DNA of 42,122 nt from Marivita sp. (GCF_022763305.1 NZ_JALEGT010000001.1:1-42122); one strand, 5' to 3'. Numbered from the stretch's first letter, positions 17,570-26,464 are shown. Program-made: numbers and translations. The notes: generated by a model not told the origin, from the sequence alone.

Positions 17570-18598
17570 CTACTTTGTAAACCGCGTCCGGAACACCCGC
17601 GCCGCCAAGGGGGCACCCATGATGACGACGAAAATCCGTAACACATGGTGCGCCACGACAAAGGCCACGTCTGCGCCCACGATCAGCGCGAGAACGGTCA
17701 GTTCCGCCTGACCTCCCGGAGCAAAGGCGAGCAGGGTTTCCATTCCGGGGGCAAGGCCAAGACCATAGATCGCCTCGACGAAGATCAGGGTCAGCACGAT
17801 CAGGATCAGGCAAAAGCCCAGGCCTGCCGCCAGATCCTTGCGGATCTCACCCATTGTGATCCCGGCGTATTTGGTGCCGATGGTCATGCCGATAAAGAAC
17901 TGTGCCGCCCAGATCGCCTCGGCAGGGGGGCGGTTGTGCAGGCCACCTGCGAGTGTCAGCGCCGCCGTCACGATCAGTGGCCCGAGGATCGACGCACCGA
18001 ACAGGCCCACCCGTTTCGCCAACCGCCAGCCGGTGATGGCGCAGACAGCCATCAGCAGCAGTTCAAGCGGCGGGATGCTGGTTGCGGGTGCGCCCGGTGG
18101 GTTGGACAGGTCCGCCTCCCAGATACCGATGAGCAGGAAAGGCAGGGCGACGACGATCACCATCACCCGTGTCGCATGAATAAGGCTGAGCGCGCGGACA
18201 TTGGCCCCGGCCTCTTCGCCGAAGATGATCATGTCCTGAAGTCCGCCCGGCATGGTGGCGTAGTAGGCGGTGGCGAAATCGTATCCGCAGAACCGCTGGA
18301 AATAGGGCACACCGATGACACCGATCACGGCAACCATGATCGGCACCAAGAGCAGGGTGGGCCACATGGCCGGGAAGGTCGCCAATACGGCAGGGGTCAA
18401 GGTGGCGCCAACGGCGACGCCGAGGATCGTTCGCATCGTGTCGTTGAGCGGTTTGAACCCGCGCATCGGGACCCCGGCCAACGCGGCGGCGAGGCAGGCA
18501 AAGATCGGCCCCATCAACCATGGCAGGGGCAGGTGCAGCAGCTTGAACAGGGCAACGCCTGTGCCGGCAATGGCAAAGGTCCGCAGGATCACGATCAC
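17570..18598 (-). CDS. AbrB-family integral membrane protein
   Basis: A 342-residue, strongly hydrophobic protein with about 9-10 membrane segments and an internal repeat, matching the AbrB duplication family (the membrane AbrB family, not the DNA-binding AbrB of Bacillus). Diagnostic stretches are LPLPWLMGPIFACLAAALAG, LGVAVGATLTP, YYATMPGGLQDMI and, in the second half, LFGASILGPLIV and LAFAPGGQAELTVLAL. Function in the family is poorly known, and a transport role is often proposed. The start is GTG, overlapping the TGA of the upstream GntR regulator by 4 nt, so the two are coupled. It converges on the ABC operon, and no clear terminator is visible in the 127-bp gap. Confidence 0.87.
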   Translation of the reverse strand: MIVILRTFAIAGTGVALFKLLHLPLPWLMGPIFACLAAALAGVPMRGFKPLNDTMRTILGVAVGATLTPAVLATFPAMWPTLLLVPIMVAVIGVIGVPYFQRFCGYDFATAYYATMPGGLQDMIIFGEEAGANVRALSLIHATRVMVIVVALPFLLIGIWEADLSNPPGAPATSIPPLELLLMAVCAITGWRLAKRVGLFGASILGPLIVTAALTLAGGLHNRPPAEAIWAAQFFIGMTIGTKYAGITMGEIRKDLAAGLGFCLILIVLTLIFVEAIYGLGLAPGMETLLAFAPGGQAELTVLALIVGADVAFVVAHHVLRIFVVIMGAPLAARVFRTRFTK

Positions 18599-19245
18599 GT
18601 GGCGATCCCCTTGAGCCTGTAGCGAAGCGAGGTCTGCAGATGTGCTTCGGCCGCATCGGCAGCACGGTCGCCATCGCGCTGGCGCAGGGCGGTGATCACA
18701 TCGCCGTGCTGCGAGACGACGACGCGGATGCGGTCGGGGTCAAGATAGGTGGTCGGCCCCAGCAGGATCAGCGCGTTGTTGATTGCCTCAGCCGAGGCCA
18801 GCAGGAAGCGGTTGCGGGCGGCACGGTAGAGCGCTTCGTGAAAGTCCTGATTGATGGCGGCACCCAGCGTCGGAGTGTCCTGCGCATCGAGGATTCGGGC
18901 GTTCATATCGTCCAGCGCGTCGAATTCAGCCGCGGAGCCATGCTGTGCCGCCATGCGGGCGGCGGTGCGTTCCAGAACGATGCGCATCTCGTAAAGCTCG
19001 ACCACTTCGGTCCGCGAAAGTTTCCGGATCACCGCTCCGATGCGGGGGCGGTGTTCGACAATCCCGCTGAGTTCAAGCCGCCGCAGCGCTTCGCGCACCG
19101 GTGTCCGGGACAGGCCGAGCCGCTGTGCCACGTCCTCTTCGCGCAGCCGGTCACCGGGGGCGAACTCACCGCCGCGCAGGGCGTCGATCAGGCTGGCATA
19201 GGCTGCCTCGCCGCTGGAGAAAGGGGATTTCTTTGGATCGGTCAT
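18595..19245 (-). CDS. GntR family transcriptional regulator (FCD subfamily)
   Basis: A 216-residue regulator with a winged helix-turn-helix at about residues 10-75 (LREEDVAQRLGLSRTPVREALRRLE) and an FCD ligand-binding domain at about 80-205. The FCD domain has metal/ligand-type residues in the stretch YEMRIVLE and in NQDFHEAL. The frame is open to a TTG at 19266, but the ATG at 19245 is preferred: it gives the normal N-terminus, and the TTG lies inside a perfect operator-like palindrome at 19247-19266. No clear ribosome binding site precedes the ATG, so the message may be leaderless. The gene is coupled to the AbrB-family gene, its likely target. Confidence 0.88.
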   Translation of the reverse strand: MTDPKKSPFSSGEAAYASLIDALRGGEFAPGDRLREEDVAQRLGLSRTPVREALRRLELSGIVEHRPRIGAVIRKLSRTEVVELYEMRIVLERTAARMAAQHGSAAEFDALDDMNARILDAQDTPTLGAAINQDFHEALYRAARNRFLLASAEAINNALILLGPTTYLDPDRIRVVVSQHGDVITALRQRDGDRAADAAEAHLQTSLRYRLKGIAT

Positions 19246-19246
19246 T

Positions 19247-19266
19247 TTGTATCCGTTTGGATACAA
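19247..19266. promoter_or_regulatory. Perfect palindromic operator at the GntR gene start
   Basis: TTGTATCC-GTTT-GGATACAA: two 8-bp arms that are exact reverse complements, ending 1 bp before the ATG of the GntR gene. GntR/FCD regulators bind short palindromes of the type TNGTNNNACNA, and TTGTAT/ATACAA half-sites fit this. Autoregulation of the regulator-AbrB pair is the natural inference. Confidence 0.6.
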
Positions 19267-19316
19267 TTCTTATGCGCGAAGCGCGGGTGCATGTCAAATA
19301 CACTGTGCGACATGCA

Positions 19317-19342
19317 AAACGCGCCGACACGGCGGCGCGTTT
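19317..19342 (-). terminator. Intrinsic terminator after the small secreted-protein gene
   Basis: AAACGCGCCG (19317-19326) and CGGCGCGTTT (19333-19342) form a perfect 10-bp stem with a 6-nt loop. Read on the minus strand, the stem ends in GTTTTG, so a short U tract follows. It lies 22 nt after the stop of the gene at 19365-19646 and separates that operon from the GntR gene. Confidence 0.65.
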
Positions 19343-19364
19343 GTCCTGTGTTGCAATGTGAGGA

Positions 19365-19646
19365 TCAGTCTGCCTGGGACAGCTGGAACGGCTGAGGCGT
19401 AATGCCGTGTACGTTTGCATGTTCCAAAGCCCCCGCCTTCTGCAGTTCCTCATGCACCAGCAAGAGCTTCATCCCGTGGGCCAGATCGCTCCGGTCGTGA
19501 ATGGCACGGATCCGGTTTTCCGCATTGGTGTCCAGCTGGCTCAGATCGAAATCCGTGACATAGGTGCCGATCACCTCGGGCAGGGTCTCGGCCGACAGAG
19601 TCAGCGGCATCAGCGTCAGCAGAAATGTTGCAATCATGCGGGTCAT
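19365..19646 (-). CDS. Small secreted protein of unknown function
   Basis: A 93-residue protein with a clear Sec signal peptide (MTRMIATFLLTLMPLTLSAE, cleavage after LSA), followed by a helical, charged mature part of about 75 residues. The ATG at 19646 is preferred because longer versions place proline- and glycine-rich residues before the signal peptide. I recognise no domain. It lies downstream of the AEC transporter gene on the same strand with a gap of about 120 nt and is followed by an intrinsic terminator. Coding support comes from the signal peptide and the terminator. Confidence 0.55.
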   Translation of the reverse strand: MTRMIATFLLTLMPLTLSAETLPEVIGTYVTDFDLSQLDTNAENRIRAIHDRSDLAHGMKLLLVHEELQKAGALEHANVHGITPQPFQLSQAD

Positions 19647-19767
19647 GGTTCGGGTTCCGTTTGGCAGCGGTTCACCAAGGAAACGCGAACCTTCGGCACA
19701 AGGTTCCGCAACCGGGCCACCGGGTTTCGGGGCAAGGCTGTGCAACGCCGCTAAATCTAGAGGATGT

Positions 19768-20703
19768 TCAGGGCAGGGTGCCTAACCAGAACCAGGCCGT
19801 GATCACGGAAAGTGCACTGGCGGCCAGCACCGAGGACGCCACCACCCTGCGGGCACGACCATAGATATTGGCGAAGACATAGCAATTGACGCCCGGTGCC
19901 ATCGCGGCGGTCAAGACCGCGCTTCTGAAGGCGCTGTCGTCGAGATTGAAGGCGGTGCCGAGGGTCCATGTGATCGACGGGTGCAAGAGCAGGCTGATCG
20001 CGCAGATGAACAGGATGATCCGCAAATCCCCTTCGGGCCGGTAGCGATAGAGCACGCCCCCCATCGCGAAGAGCGCGGCGGGCAGGGCGGTGCGCACCAT
20101 CATGTCGAGCGCATCGGTGAAGGTCGCCGGTAGCGTGACGTTCAGAACGTTGAACACCGCGCCCAGAGCGATGCCGACAACCAGAGCGTTCCGGAACATG
20201 GCCTTGACCACGGTCACGGGCAAATCGCGGTTCGGTTTGCCGGTGGCGCGGGCGCGGACGAATTCCATGGTGGTGATGCCCAAGCCATAGCAGATGGGCG
20301 AATGCAGCGCGATGATCGCGTAGTTGGCGGCCAGCGCGTCCGGCCCGAAGGCGCGTTCCGTGATCGCGAGGCCCAGAAGGACGGAATTCGCGAAAAGGCA
20401 GGTAAAGCCGATCGCCACCGCATCTTCCCAGTCGCGCTTGAACAGGTAATGCGCGCCCAGAAGACCGACGAAGAAGCAGGTCAGGGACCCGGAATAGAAG
20501 CTGACCAGAAGCGGCAGCGAAAAGCTGTCCCCAAGGTCCAGTGTCCAGATCGCTCGGAACAACAGACAGGGGATAGCGACGTTCTGGGTAAAGGACATCA
20601 GCCCGTCGATGGAGGCCGCCGACAGCAGCCCGCGCCACGCCACCAGGTAGCCGAAGCCGACGACCAGAAAGACTGGCAGAATGATGTCGAGCAGCGCCTG
20701 CAT
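19768..20703 (-). CDS. AEC family transporter
   Basis: A 311-residue auxin-efflux-carrier-type membrane protein with about 10 membrane helices in two inverted halves separated by a hydrophilic middle (ARATGKPNRDLPVTVVKAMF at about residues 150-170). Stretches such as LLDIILPVFLVVGFGYLVAW, FTQNVAIPCLLFRAI and APGVNCYVFANIYGRARRV are typical. Bacterial members export or import small carboxylates such as malate or malonate, and the substrate here is unknown. It is the tail of the tmk-holB-tatD cluster, 46 nt behind the MBL-fold gene. Confidence 0.88.
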   Translation of the reverse strand: MQALLDIILPVFLVVGFGYLVAWRGLLSAASIDGLMSFTQNVAIPCLLFRAIWTLDLGDSFSLPLLVSFYSGSLTCFFVGLLGAHYLFKRDWEDAVAIGFTCLFANSVLLGLAITERAFGPDALAANYAIIALHSPICYGLGITTMEFVRARATGKPNRDLPVTVVKAMFRNALVVGIALGAVFNVLNVTLPATFTDALDMMVRTALPAALFAMGGVLYRYRPEGDLRIILFICAISLLLHPSITWTLGTAFNLDDSAFRSAVLTAAMAPGVNCYVFANIYGRARRVVASSVLAASALSVITAWFWLGTLP

Positions 20704-20749
20704 CAGCCGCGCGCCCGTACGGTACGACCGCCGTATCGCACGGTTGGGG

Positions 20750-21553
20750 TCACGCCAGCGGCTGCGTGATCACCATGCCGTCATAGGCCGGTGTGATGTG
20801 GTCGGGGGTCTCGGCCTCGACGGTCGCGTAGTCGAGGTCGATATGCATGTTGGTCAGCACGCCTTTGCGCGGTTTGGCCCGGTCCATCCATTCCAGCGAC
20901 TGCGCCAGATGCGCATGGGTCGGGTGCGGATCGCGGCGCAGGGCGTCGAGGATCCAGACATCGAGGTCCTGCAGATGATCGGTCCAGACATCATCGGGGA
21001 TTTTGGCGACATCCGGCAGGTAGGCCAGATCGCCGATGCGGAACCCCAAGGCGTCGATGCTGCCGTGGTTGACCTTGAACGGGGTCAGGGTGACCGTGCC
21101 GCCTGCGCCGTCAATGCTCACAGGACCGTCGATGGTGTTCATGTCGAGGATCGGCGGATACGGGCTGTCCGAGGGTTGCACAAAGGCATAGCCGAAACGC
21201 GAGAAGAGATCGTTCTGCGTGTCGCCATCGGCCCAGACCTGCAGCCGCTTGCGCATGTTGAAGACGATCATCCGCAGGTCATCCAACCCGTGCACATGGT
21301 CGGCATGGCTGTGGGTGTAGACCACCGCGTCCAGCTCTCCGACCCCGGCGCTGAGCAGTTGCGCGCGCATGTCGGGGCTGGTGTCGATCAGGACGCGGGT
21401 GGTGCCTGCGTCGGTCACACGTTCGACCAGCATGGAACAGCGGCGGCGGGTGTTCTTGGGGTTGTCGGGATCACATGCGCCCCAGAGGCCACCAAGGCGG
21501 GGCACTCCGCCTGAGGATCCGCAGCCGAGGATGGTAAAGCGCATCTCGCCCAT
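20750..21553 (-). CDS. MBL-fold metallohydrolase (PhnP-like)
   Basis: A 267-residue metallo-beta-lactamase-fold protein. The dinuclear metal motif THSHADHVHG is at residues 80-89, giving H81, H83, D85 and H86. Further ligands are expected in the KVNHGS and HAHLAQS stretches. The N-terminal FTILGCGSSGGVPR is typical of the PhnP/RNase Z-like branch, whose members act on phosphodiesters such as cyclic ribose phosphates. The true substrate is unknown. It shares a base with the stop of tatD (TAATG), so the two are translationally coupled, as in many alphaproteobacteria. Confidence 0.9.
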   Translation of the reverse strand: MGEMRFTILGCGSSGGVPRLGGLWGACDPDNPKNTRRRCSMLVERVTDAGTTRVLIDTSPDMRAQLLSAGVGELDAVVYTHSHADHVHGLDDLRMIVFNMRKRLQVWADGDTQNDLFSRFGYAFVQPSDSPYPPILDMNTIDGPVSIDGAGGTVTLTPFKVNHGSIDALGFRIGDLAYLPDVAKIPDDVWTDHLQDLDVWILDALRRDPHPTHAHLAQSLEWMDRAKPRKGVLTNMHIDLDYATVEAETPDHITPAYDGMVITQPLA

Positions 21554-22356
21554 TATGCGGCGGCCTCATATTGCGCGGCTTTCCAGAACAGGCGGTCGAA
21601 ATTGGCCTCGGTCCGGGCGGCGAAATCGGCATAGTCCATGCCGTAGATCTCGGCTCCGACGCGGGCGGTGTGTGCGGTGTAGGCCGGTTCATTGCGCTTG
21701 CCGCGATGGGGCGGGGGCGCGAGGTAGGGGCTGTCGGTTTCCACCAGCACGCGGTCCACCGGGGCGGCCGCGAAGATGTCGCGCAGCTCTTGGCTTTTGG
21801 GGAAGGCGGCGATGCCGGACATGGAGAGGTAGAAGCCAAGGTCCAATGCCGCGCGGGCCAGTTCGGCGGATGAGGAAAAGCAATGCATCACGCAGGTATA
21901 GGGCTTGGTCTTGAACCCATCTGTGAGGATGTACGCCATGTCGTCATCTGCCGCGCGGGCGTGGATGATGAGCGGCAGGCCGGTTTCCTGCGCCGCCTCG
22001 ATATGCACCTTCAGCGAGGTTTTCTGAATGTCGGCGCTTTCGGCGGTGTAGTGGTAATCGAGCCCGGTTTCCCCGATGCCGACGAATTTCGGATGCTGTG
22101 CCAGCTTGACCAGTTCATCGACGGTTGTCAGCGGTTCATCCGCCGCACTCATCGGATGGGTGCCTGCGGCGTAGAACACCGGGTCGAACGCTTCGGCAAT
22201 CGCGCGGACCTGCGGCTCAAGGCGCAGGCGGGTGCAGATCGTGACCATGCGGCGCACGCCCGCGTCGAGCGCCCGGGCGATCACCTCGGGGCGTTCGTCG
22301 TTGAAATCCGGGAAGTCCAGATGGCAATGGCTGTCGGTGATCTGTGGTATAGACAT
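21553..22356 (-). CDS. tatD: TatD family metal-dependent hydrolase
   Basis: A 267-residue TIM-barrel nuclease-type hydrolase. The ligands are visible: H10 and H12 in DSHCHLD, the glutamate in GIGETGLDYH, the histidines in LPLIIHARA and CVMHCFS, and the aspartate in LVETDSPYLAP. TatD proteins have 3'-5' DNA exonuclease activity and are linked to DNA repair and quality control. The ATG at 22356 is chosen because the motif-bearing strand then begins about 8 residues in, as in the family. A longer open frame upstream has no family-like sequence. The gene lies between holB and the MBL-fold gene. Confidence 0.92.
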   Translation of the reverse strand: MSIPQITDSHCHLDFPDFNDERPEVIARALDAGVRRMVTICTRLRLEPQVRAIAEAFDPVFYAAGTHPMSAADEPLTTVDELVKLAQHPKFVGIGETGLDYHYTAESADIQKTSLKVHIEAAQETGLPLIIHARAADDDMAYILTDGFKTKPYTCVMHCFSSSAELARAALDLGFYLSMSGIAAFPKSQELRDIFAAAPVDRVLVETDSPYLAPPPHRGKRNEPAYTAHTARVGAEIYGMDYADFAARTEANFDRLFWKAAQYEAAA

Positions 22357-22399
22357 GAGGCTGGTATCAGGGATGCAGGCAGGGGCGTCAAGACGTGGC

Positions 22400-23527
22400 T
22401 TACGACCTGGGGCAGCCCTCTTGCAGGGCAAGGAAGCTGGCGAGCAGGAGCGATCCCGCCTCGACATTCACCGCGCGCCCATGGCGCAGGCGTTCACCCT
22501 GATCCTGTGCCAGTTGCGCCCATTGCCGGGCAGCCGTGGGGGACGGGCAGAGACGCTGGAAGGTCTCTGCCTCGTCTGGTGCGGCTTCGGGTGAGGGCGG
22601 TTGGCCTGTCGCGCCCGTTCGGGCAAGACGGGTCAGGGCGCGGTCGAAGAGGCCCAGAAGCAGGTCGAGCCGCTCTTCCTTGCCGCGCCCGGCGGCGCTT
22701 TCAGCCAGCGCGATGGCGTGCGGACGGCTGAGATTGGGCAGGGTGGAAAGCAGTTTGACGAGATCCGCGTAAAGTTTCAGCCCGTCCTGCTGCATCAGGC
22801 GCACGGCTTCGCCGACCGACCCGCCGGACAGCGCGGCCAAAGCGGCGGGGTCGGACACGGTCTGGTCGATCTCGGTTGCCGCAAGCGCCTGCGCCATGTC
22901 GGCGGCGTTGAGTGGTGCCAGCCGCAATTCGCGGCAGCGGGACCGGATGGTCGGCAAAAGCCGCGAGGGCTGGTGGCTGACCAAAAGCAGCGTCGTGCGG
23001 TCCGGCGGTTCCTCCAGCAGTTTGAGGATCGCGTTGGCCGCGCTGACGTTCATGTCGTCGGCAGCGTCGACAATCACGACGCGGCGCCCGCCATCGGCAG
23101 AGGACAGCGCAAAGAACCCCTTGAGCTTGCGCACTTCATCCACGGTGATCTGGGCCTTCAGGCGTTTCGCCTTGTCGTCATATGGACGGCGCAAGGCAAA
23201 AAGACCGGGTTCCGAGCCTGCGAGGATTCGCCGTGCAACCGGGTGGTCTGATGCGATATGGAGATCGGTCGGGGGGGGCGGGGCACCGAAGAGGCCATCG
23301 TCCTGTGCGATGGGCGTGGCCAGCAGAAACCGCGCGATCTGCCAGGCGAGCGTGGCCTTGCCCACCCCGCGTGGGCCTGTGATCAGCCAGCCGTGATGCA
23401 ATCGGTCAGAGCTGAAGGCCTGCAGGAAATCCGCCTGCGCGGCGTCCTGACCATAGAGTTTGACGGTCTCGCGCGGATGCGGCGCGCCGTCGATGCGGTC
23501 TGGTTCTGGCTGTGTTGCGTCACTCAT
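22400..23527 (-). CDS. holB: DNA polymerase III subunit delta'
   Basis: A 375-residue clamp-loader subunit. An AAA+ domain with the P-loop GPRGVGKAT at residues 51-59 is followed by RRVVIVDAADDMNVSAANAILKLLEEPP (Walker B and sensor region), SRLLPTIRSRC and the C-terminal collar domain. The zinc-binding cysteine cluster of the E. coli protein is not present between the P-loop and Walker B, where the sequence instead has a proline-rich insertion near FGAPPPPT. The start overlaps the tmk stop by 4 nt, a common tmk-holB coupling. Confidence 0.93.
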   Translation of the reverse strand: MSDATQPEPDRIDGAPHPRETVKLYGQDAAQADFLQAFSSDRLHHGWLITGPRGVGKATLAWQIARFLLATPIAQDDGLFGAPPPPTDLHIASDHPVARRILAGSEPGLFALRRPYDDKAKRLKAQITVDEVRKLKGFFALSSADGGRRVVIVDAADDMNVSAANAILKLLEEPPDRTTLLLVSHQPSRLLPTIRSRCRELRLAPLNAADMAQALAATEIDQTVSDPAALAALSGGSVGEAVRLMQQDGLKLYADLVKLLSTLPNLSRPHAIALAESAAGRGKEERLDLLLGLFDRALTRLARTGATGQPPSPEAAPDEAETFQRLCPSPTAARQWAQLAQDQGERLRHGRAVNVEAGSLLLASFLALQEGCPRS

Positions 23528-24150
23528 GTCAGATGCGGGCTTACCGCAGCCCAGACATCCTCTGCAACGCTGTCCGCATCCCGCGCGCCGTCGATCACGC
23601 GGAAGCGGTCGGCGTATTCCTGGGCGAGATCAAGAAAGCCGGCGCGCATCGCCATCTGCAGCGAGGCACCGAAATCCTCGAACCGTTCTTCCAGCGTCTT
23701 GCGGGCTTTGGCGCGGCTGAGCCCCACCTCGGGGTCCATGTCGATCAGAAGGGTCAGGTCCGGCTCCACCCCGATCATCAGGTCATGCAGCGCGTCGACC
23801 TTGGCCCGCAGGTTGCCGCGCGAAAGGCCCTGATACATGCGGGTGCTGTCAGCAAAGCGGTCGCAGATCACGACCTTGCCCGCCTCAAGCGCGGGCTGGA
23901 TCGTGCGTTCCAGATGGTCGCGGCGGGCGGCGGTGAAAAGCAGGATCTCAGTCTCGGCAGACCAGCGGTCGGGATCGCCTTGCAGGACGAGCGCGCGGAT
24001 TTCCTCGGCCCCCGGTGATCCACCCGGTTCGCGGGTATGGATTACATCGACGCCCTGCGCGCGGAGCCGGTCTGCCAGCATCCGCGCCTGTGTGGATTTG
24101 CCCGAGCCATCAATCCCTTCAAAGCTGATGAACAGCCCGGATCGGCTCAC
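23524..24150 (-). CDS. tmk: Thymidylate kinase
   Basis: A 208-residue dTMP kinase that makes dTDP from dTMP and ATP in the cytoplasm. The P-loop EGIDGSGKST is at residues 11-20, followed by the DRx motif in VICDRFADSTRMYQG and a lid region near RAKARKTLEERFEDFG. The length is standard. It overlaps holB downstream and the carboxypeptidase gene upstream by 4 nt each, so the three are made as a coupled unit. Confidence 0.95.
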   Translation of the reverse strand: MSRSGLFISFEGIDGSGKSTQARMLADRLRAQGVDVIHTREPGGSPGAEEIRALVLQGDPDRWSAETEILLFTAARRDHLERTIQPALEAGKVVICDRFADSTRMYQGLSRGNLRAKVDALHDLMIGVEPDLTLLIDMDPEVGLSRAKARKTLEERFEDFGASLQMAMRAGFLDLAQEYADRFRVIDGARDADSVAEDVWAAVSPHLT

Positions 24151-25319
24151 ATCGTGCCCTCGGCCGGGGCTTGCAGGCGGCTCAGCAGCACCTGCGACAC
24201 GCTCATCATGCGGGCGACAAAGCCGCTCGCCGGCACGGCGCTGGCCGCAAAGAGCGGAATGCGATGCTCAGGCAGGCCCTCCGGGCTGATGATCAGCTCG
24301 GCCAGTTGCCGCCCTTCCGCGATCGGCGCCTCGATCGGCCCTGTATAGACCACTTCGGCGGTGACACCTTGGCCGGGCGTGTTCGGCAAGAGCAGGGTGA
24401 CATCCTCTTTCGCCATCAGCCCGACTGTGTCGCTGGCCCCCATCCAGACATCGGCCTCGGCCACCACGGCACCGGCGCGGGTCACGGTCTTTTCAGCGAA
24501 CTGGCGGAAGGCCCAGTTGACGATGGACTCGGATTCCTGCGCACGAGCCTGTGCCGTGTCGAGCCCCGTGATGGTGAAGATCACCCGCCGGTCGCCCTGC
24601 TTGGCCGATCCGACCAGCCCATAGCCCGCTTCCTGGGTATGGCCTGTCTTGAGACCGTCCGCACCGATATCCAGCGCCAGAAGCGGGTTGCGATTGAACC
24701 GGTTGGAGGATTCAGCCTCGTCGAACAGAAACTCCTTCTCGGCGAACATCGGATAGAAATCCGGGAAGTCTTCGATGATGCGTTGGGCCAGAAGCGTGAG
24801 ATCGCGCATCGACATCACATGGCCTTCGGCAGGCCAGCCGCTCGAATTCTTGAAGATCGAATTGGTCATGCCCATCTGCTGCGCGCGCTGGGTCATCATG
24901 CGGGCGAAGCCGGCCTCGGTGCCGTCGGGCGACAGCGCTTCGGCCAGCACGACGCAGGCGTCATTGCCCGACAGAACGATGATCCCGCGGATCAGGTCCT
25001 CGACAGTGACGCGTTCACCCTGGCGCAGAAACAGCGTCGAGCCGCCAAAGGAATTGGCATGGGCCGAGACGGGCAGTTCCTCGTCAAGCCGCAACCGCCC
25101 GTCGCGCACCGCCTCAAAGGTGATGTAGAGCGTCATCAGCTTGGACATGGATGCGGGTGGCATCGGGACATCCGCATTCTTGGCCAGAAGGACGGTCCCG
25201 GTCTTTTCGTCCAGCACGAAGGCGGCCGAGGCGCGGGTGTCGAAGGCGCTGGCTGAGCTTGTCGACAACAGCAGCGCGGCAAGGCCGGCGGAGACGAAGG
25301 CGCGGTATTTGCGGATCAT
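24147..25319 (-). CDS. D-alanyl-D-alanine carboxypeptidase (PBP5/6 type)
   Basis: A 390-residue penicillin-binding protein of peptidase family S11. A signal peptide of about 25 residues (cleavage after SASA) precedes the catalytic triad motifs SxxK (S57-M-S-K60), SGN (117-119) and KTG (224-226). The C-terminal PBP5-type beta domain and a terminal amphipathic helix (FVARMMSVSQVLLSRLQ) that anchors such enzymes to the outer face of the inner membrane follow. It removes the terminal D-Ala from peptidoglycan pentapeptides. It sits between the SPOR lipoprotein gene (33 nt upstream) and tmk. Confidence 0.94.
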   Translation of the reverse strand: MIRKYRAFVSAGLAALLLSTSSASAFDTRASAAFVLDEKTGTVLLAKNADVPMPPASMSKLMTLYITFEAVRDGRLRLDEELPVSAHANSFGGSTLFLRQGERVTVEDLIRGIIVLSGNDACVVLAEALSPDGTEAGFARMMTQRAQQMGMTNSIFKNSSGWPAEGHVMSMRDLTLLAQRIIEDFPDFYPMFAEKEFLFDEAESSNRFNRNPLLALDIGADGLKTGHTQEAGYGLVGSAKQGDRRVIFTITGLDTAQARAQESESIVNWAFRQFAEKTVTRAGAVVAEADVWMGASDTVGLMAKEDVTLLLPNTPGQGVTAEVVYTGPIEAPIAEGRQLAELIISPEGLPEHRIPLFAASAVPASGFVARMMSVSQVLLSRLQAPAEGTM

Positions 25320-25351
25320 GGCAGCTCTCCTGTCATACCTGCGGGGTCGGA

Positions 25352-26239
25352 TCAGTTGGTGACGGCATAGGCGTCGGTAAAGCCGGTATCCTTGATCTTG
25401 GCAAGCAGAGCGCTGCGCTCTGCGCGGGTCTGTGCCGGTCCGACAAGCACGCGCCAGAAGGTTTTGCCGCTCGAGGATTGTTCAAGAACAGTGGGCACCA
25501 TGCCAGCCTGGCGCATCGCGGTGGCGGTATTGTTGGCGTTCTGTTCGATGCTGAAGATGCCGATCTGGATGAAGGGCTTGTCGAGCGTCGATGTCGCAGG
25601 GGCCGGGGCTGCTGCGGGGGCAGGGGGCGGTGCCGCATCAAGGGCTGCGGCCGCGGATTCGGCAATCGGGTCGAGCGTCGTTTCGGCCACGTCGGTGGGC
25701 GCGTCAAAGCCGCCGTCTCCGATGGGGGCATCCTGCGGCGGGGCAGATGTGGCGTCGTCCGGCACTTCCTCGCGGCGCAGGGCCACCACGTTGAGTTGCG
25801 TCGGCGCGCCTGCCAGAACCCCAAGGGCTGCTGCGGCATCGGAGGAGATCTGCAGGCGCGGACCGGGGGTTTCGCGTTCCTTGCGGAACAGCGCGCCGAT
25901 CACGAAATTGCCGTTTGTTTCGTTGCGGATGATCACCCGCTCGGGTTCGGACACGTCGGGATGCGCGGCCCAGACACCGCCCAGCGACGGGCGCCCGTCC
26001 CAGAGACCATTCTCGCTGACCGAGAACACTTCGGGCGCTTCGACATCGCGTTCCACCAGCCGCGTCGACCGGGTGCCCGGAGCTGCGGTGCCATCGGTGG
26101 CAGACGCCCCCTGGCCCCCCTGCAGGAATGCCGGCAGATTGGCCCCGTCGCAGGCGACCAGCGCAATCAGCGCCACCCCGCACATCGCGGTCGCGCGCGC
26201 CCTGCGCCAGAGCGGAGAGTTGGTGATCGTGCTGTCCAT
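25352..26239 (-). CDS. SPOR-domain lipoprotein
   Basis: A 295-residue envelope protein. The ATG at 26239 is preceded by GAAGGCGAG at suitable spacing. A lipobox LVAC follows at about residues 28-31 (GVALIALVAC/DG), so it is probably a lipoprotein. The middle is low in structure and rich in Ala and Pro (DAAPPPAPAAAPAPA), a typical periplasmic spacer. The last 70-75 residues form a SPOR domain (FIQIGIFSIEQNANNTATAM ... FWRVLVGPAQTRAE) that binds denuded glycan strands at the septum. Placement before a D,D-carboxypeptidase gene supports a cell-wall role. Confidence 0.85.
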   Translation of the reverse strand: MDSTITNSPLWRRARATAMCGVALIALVACDGANLPAFLQGGQGASATDGTAAPGTRSTRLVERDVEAPEVFSVSENGLWDGRPSLGGVWAAHPDVSEPERVIIRNETNGNFVIGALFRKERETPGPRLQISSDAAAALGVLAGAPTQLNVVALRREEVPDDATSAPPQDAPIGDGGFDAPTDVAETTLDPIAESAAAALDAAPPPAPAAAPAPATSTLDKPFIQIGIFSIEQNANNTATAMRQAGMVPTVLEQSSSGKTFWRVLVGPAQTRAERSALLAKIKDTGFTDAYAVTN

Positions 26240-26425
26240 TGCCTGCTCGCCTTCTGCTATGCCCATTCGGGCGCATGTCCGGGCATGACACCCCGCGCCG
26301 CTCTTTCTTTTGCGCAAAGCTTACAGGCTTCGATGCGTCAAGAAAAGTCTGACGGTGGCAATGCGCAGATTTTCCCCCGACGCCGCTTTCAGAATCGCAG
26401 ACGTGGGGCTATGTCACTCGCCACC

Positions 26426-26464
26426 GGAGGTTTGGCAGAGTGGTCGAATGCGGCGGTCTTGAAA
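26426..26464 (+). tRNA. tRNA-Ser(UGA), 5' exon
   Basis: The 39-nt 5' half ends with the whole anticodon loop CTTGAAA (26458-26464). This loop is also the intron's IBS1, the exon sequence it pairs with. The intron begins directly after with GTGCG. Confidence 0.92.

Noticed and set aside
15385-17661. 758-residue open frame on the minus strand
   Set aside because: It lies opposite the double ATPase gene, whose motifs are intact. It is a composition artefact.
26330-26425. Promoter for the split tRNA gene
   Set aside because: No pair of -35/-10 hexamers with good spacing stood out, so none is claimed although one must exist.
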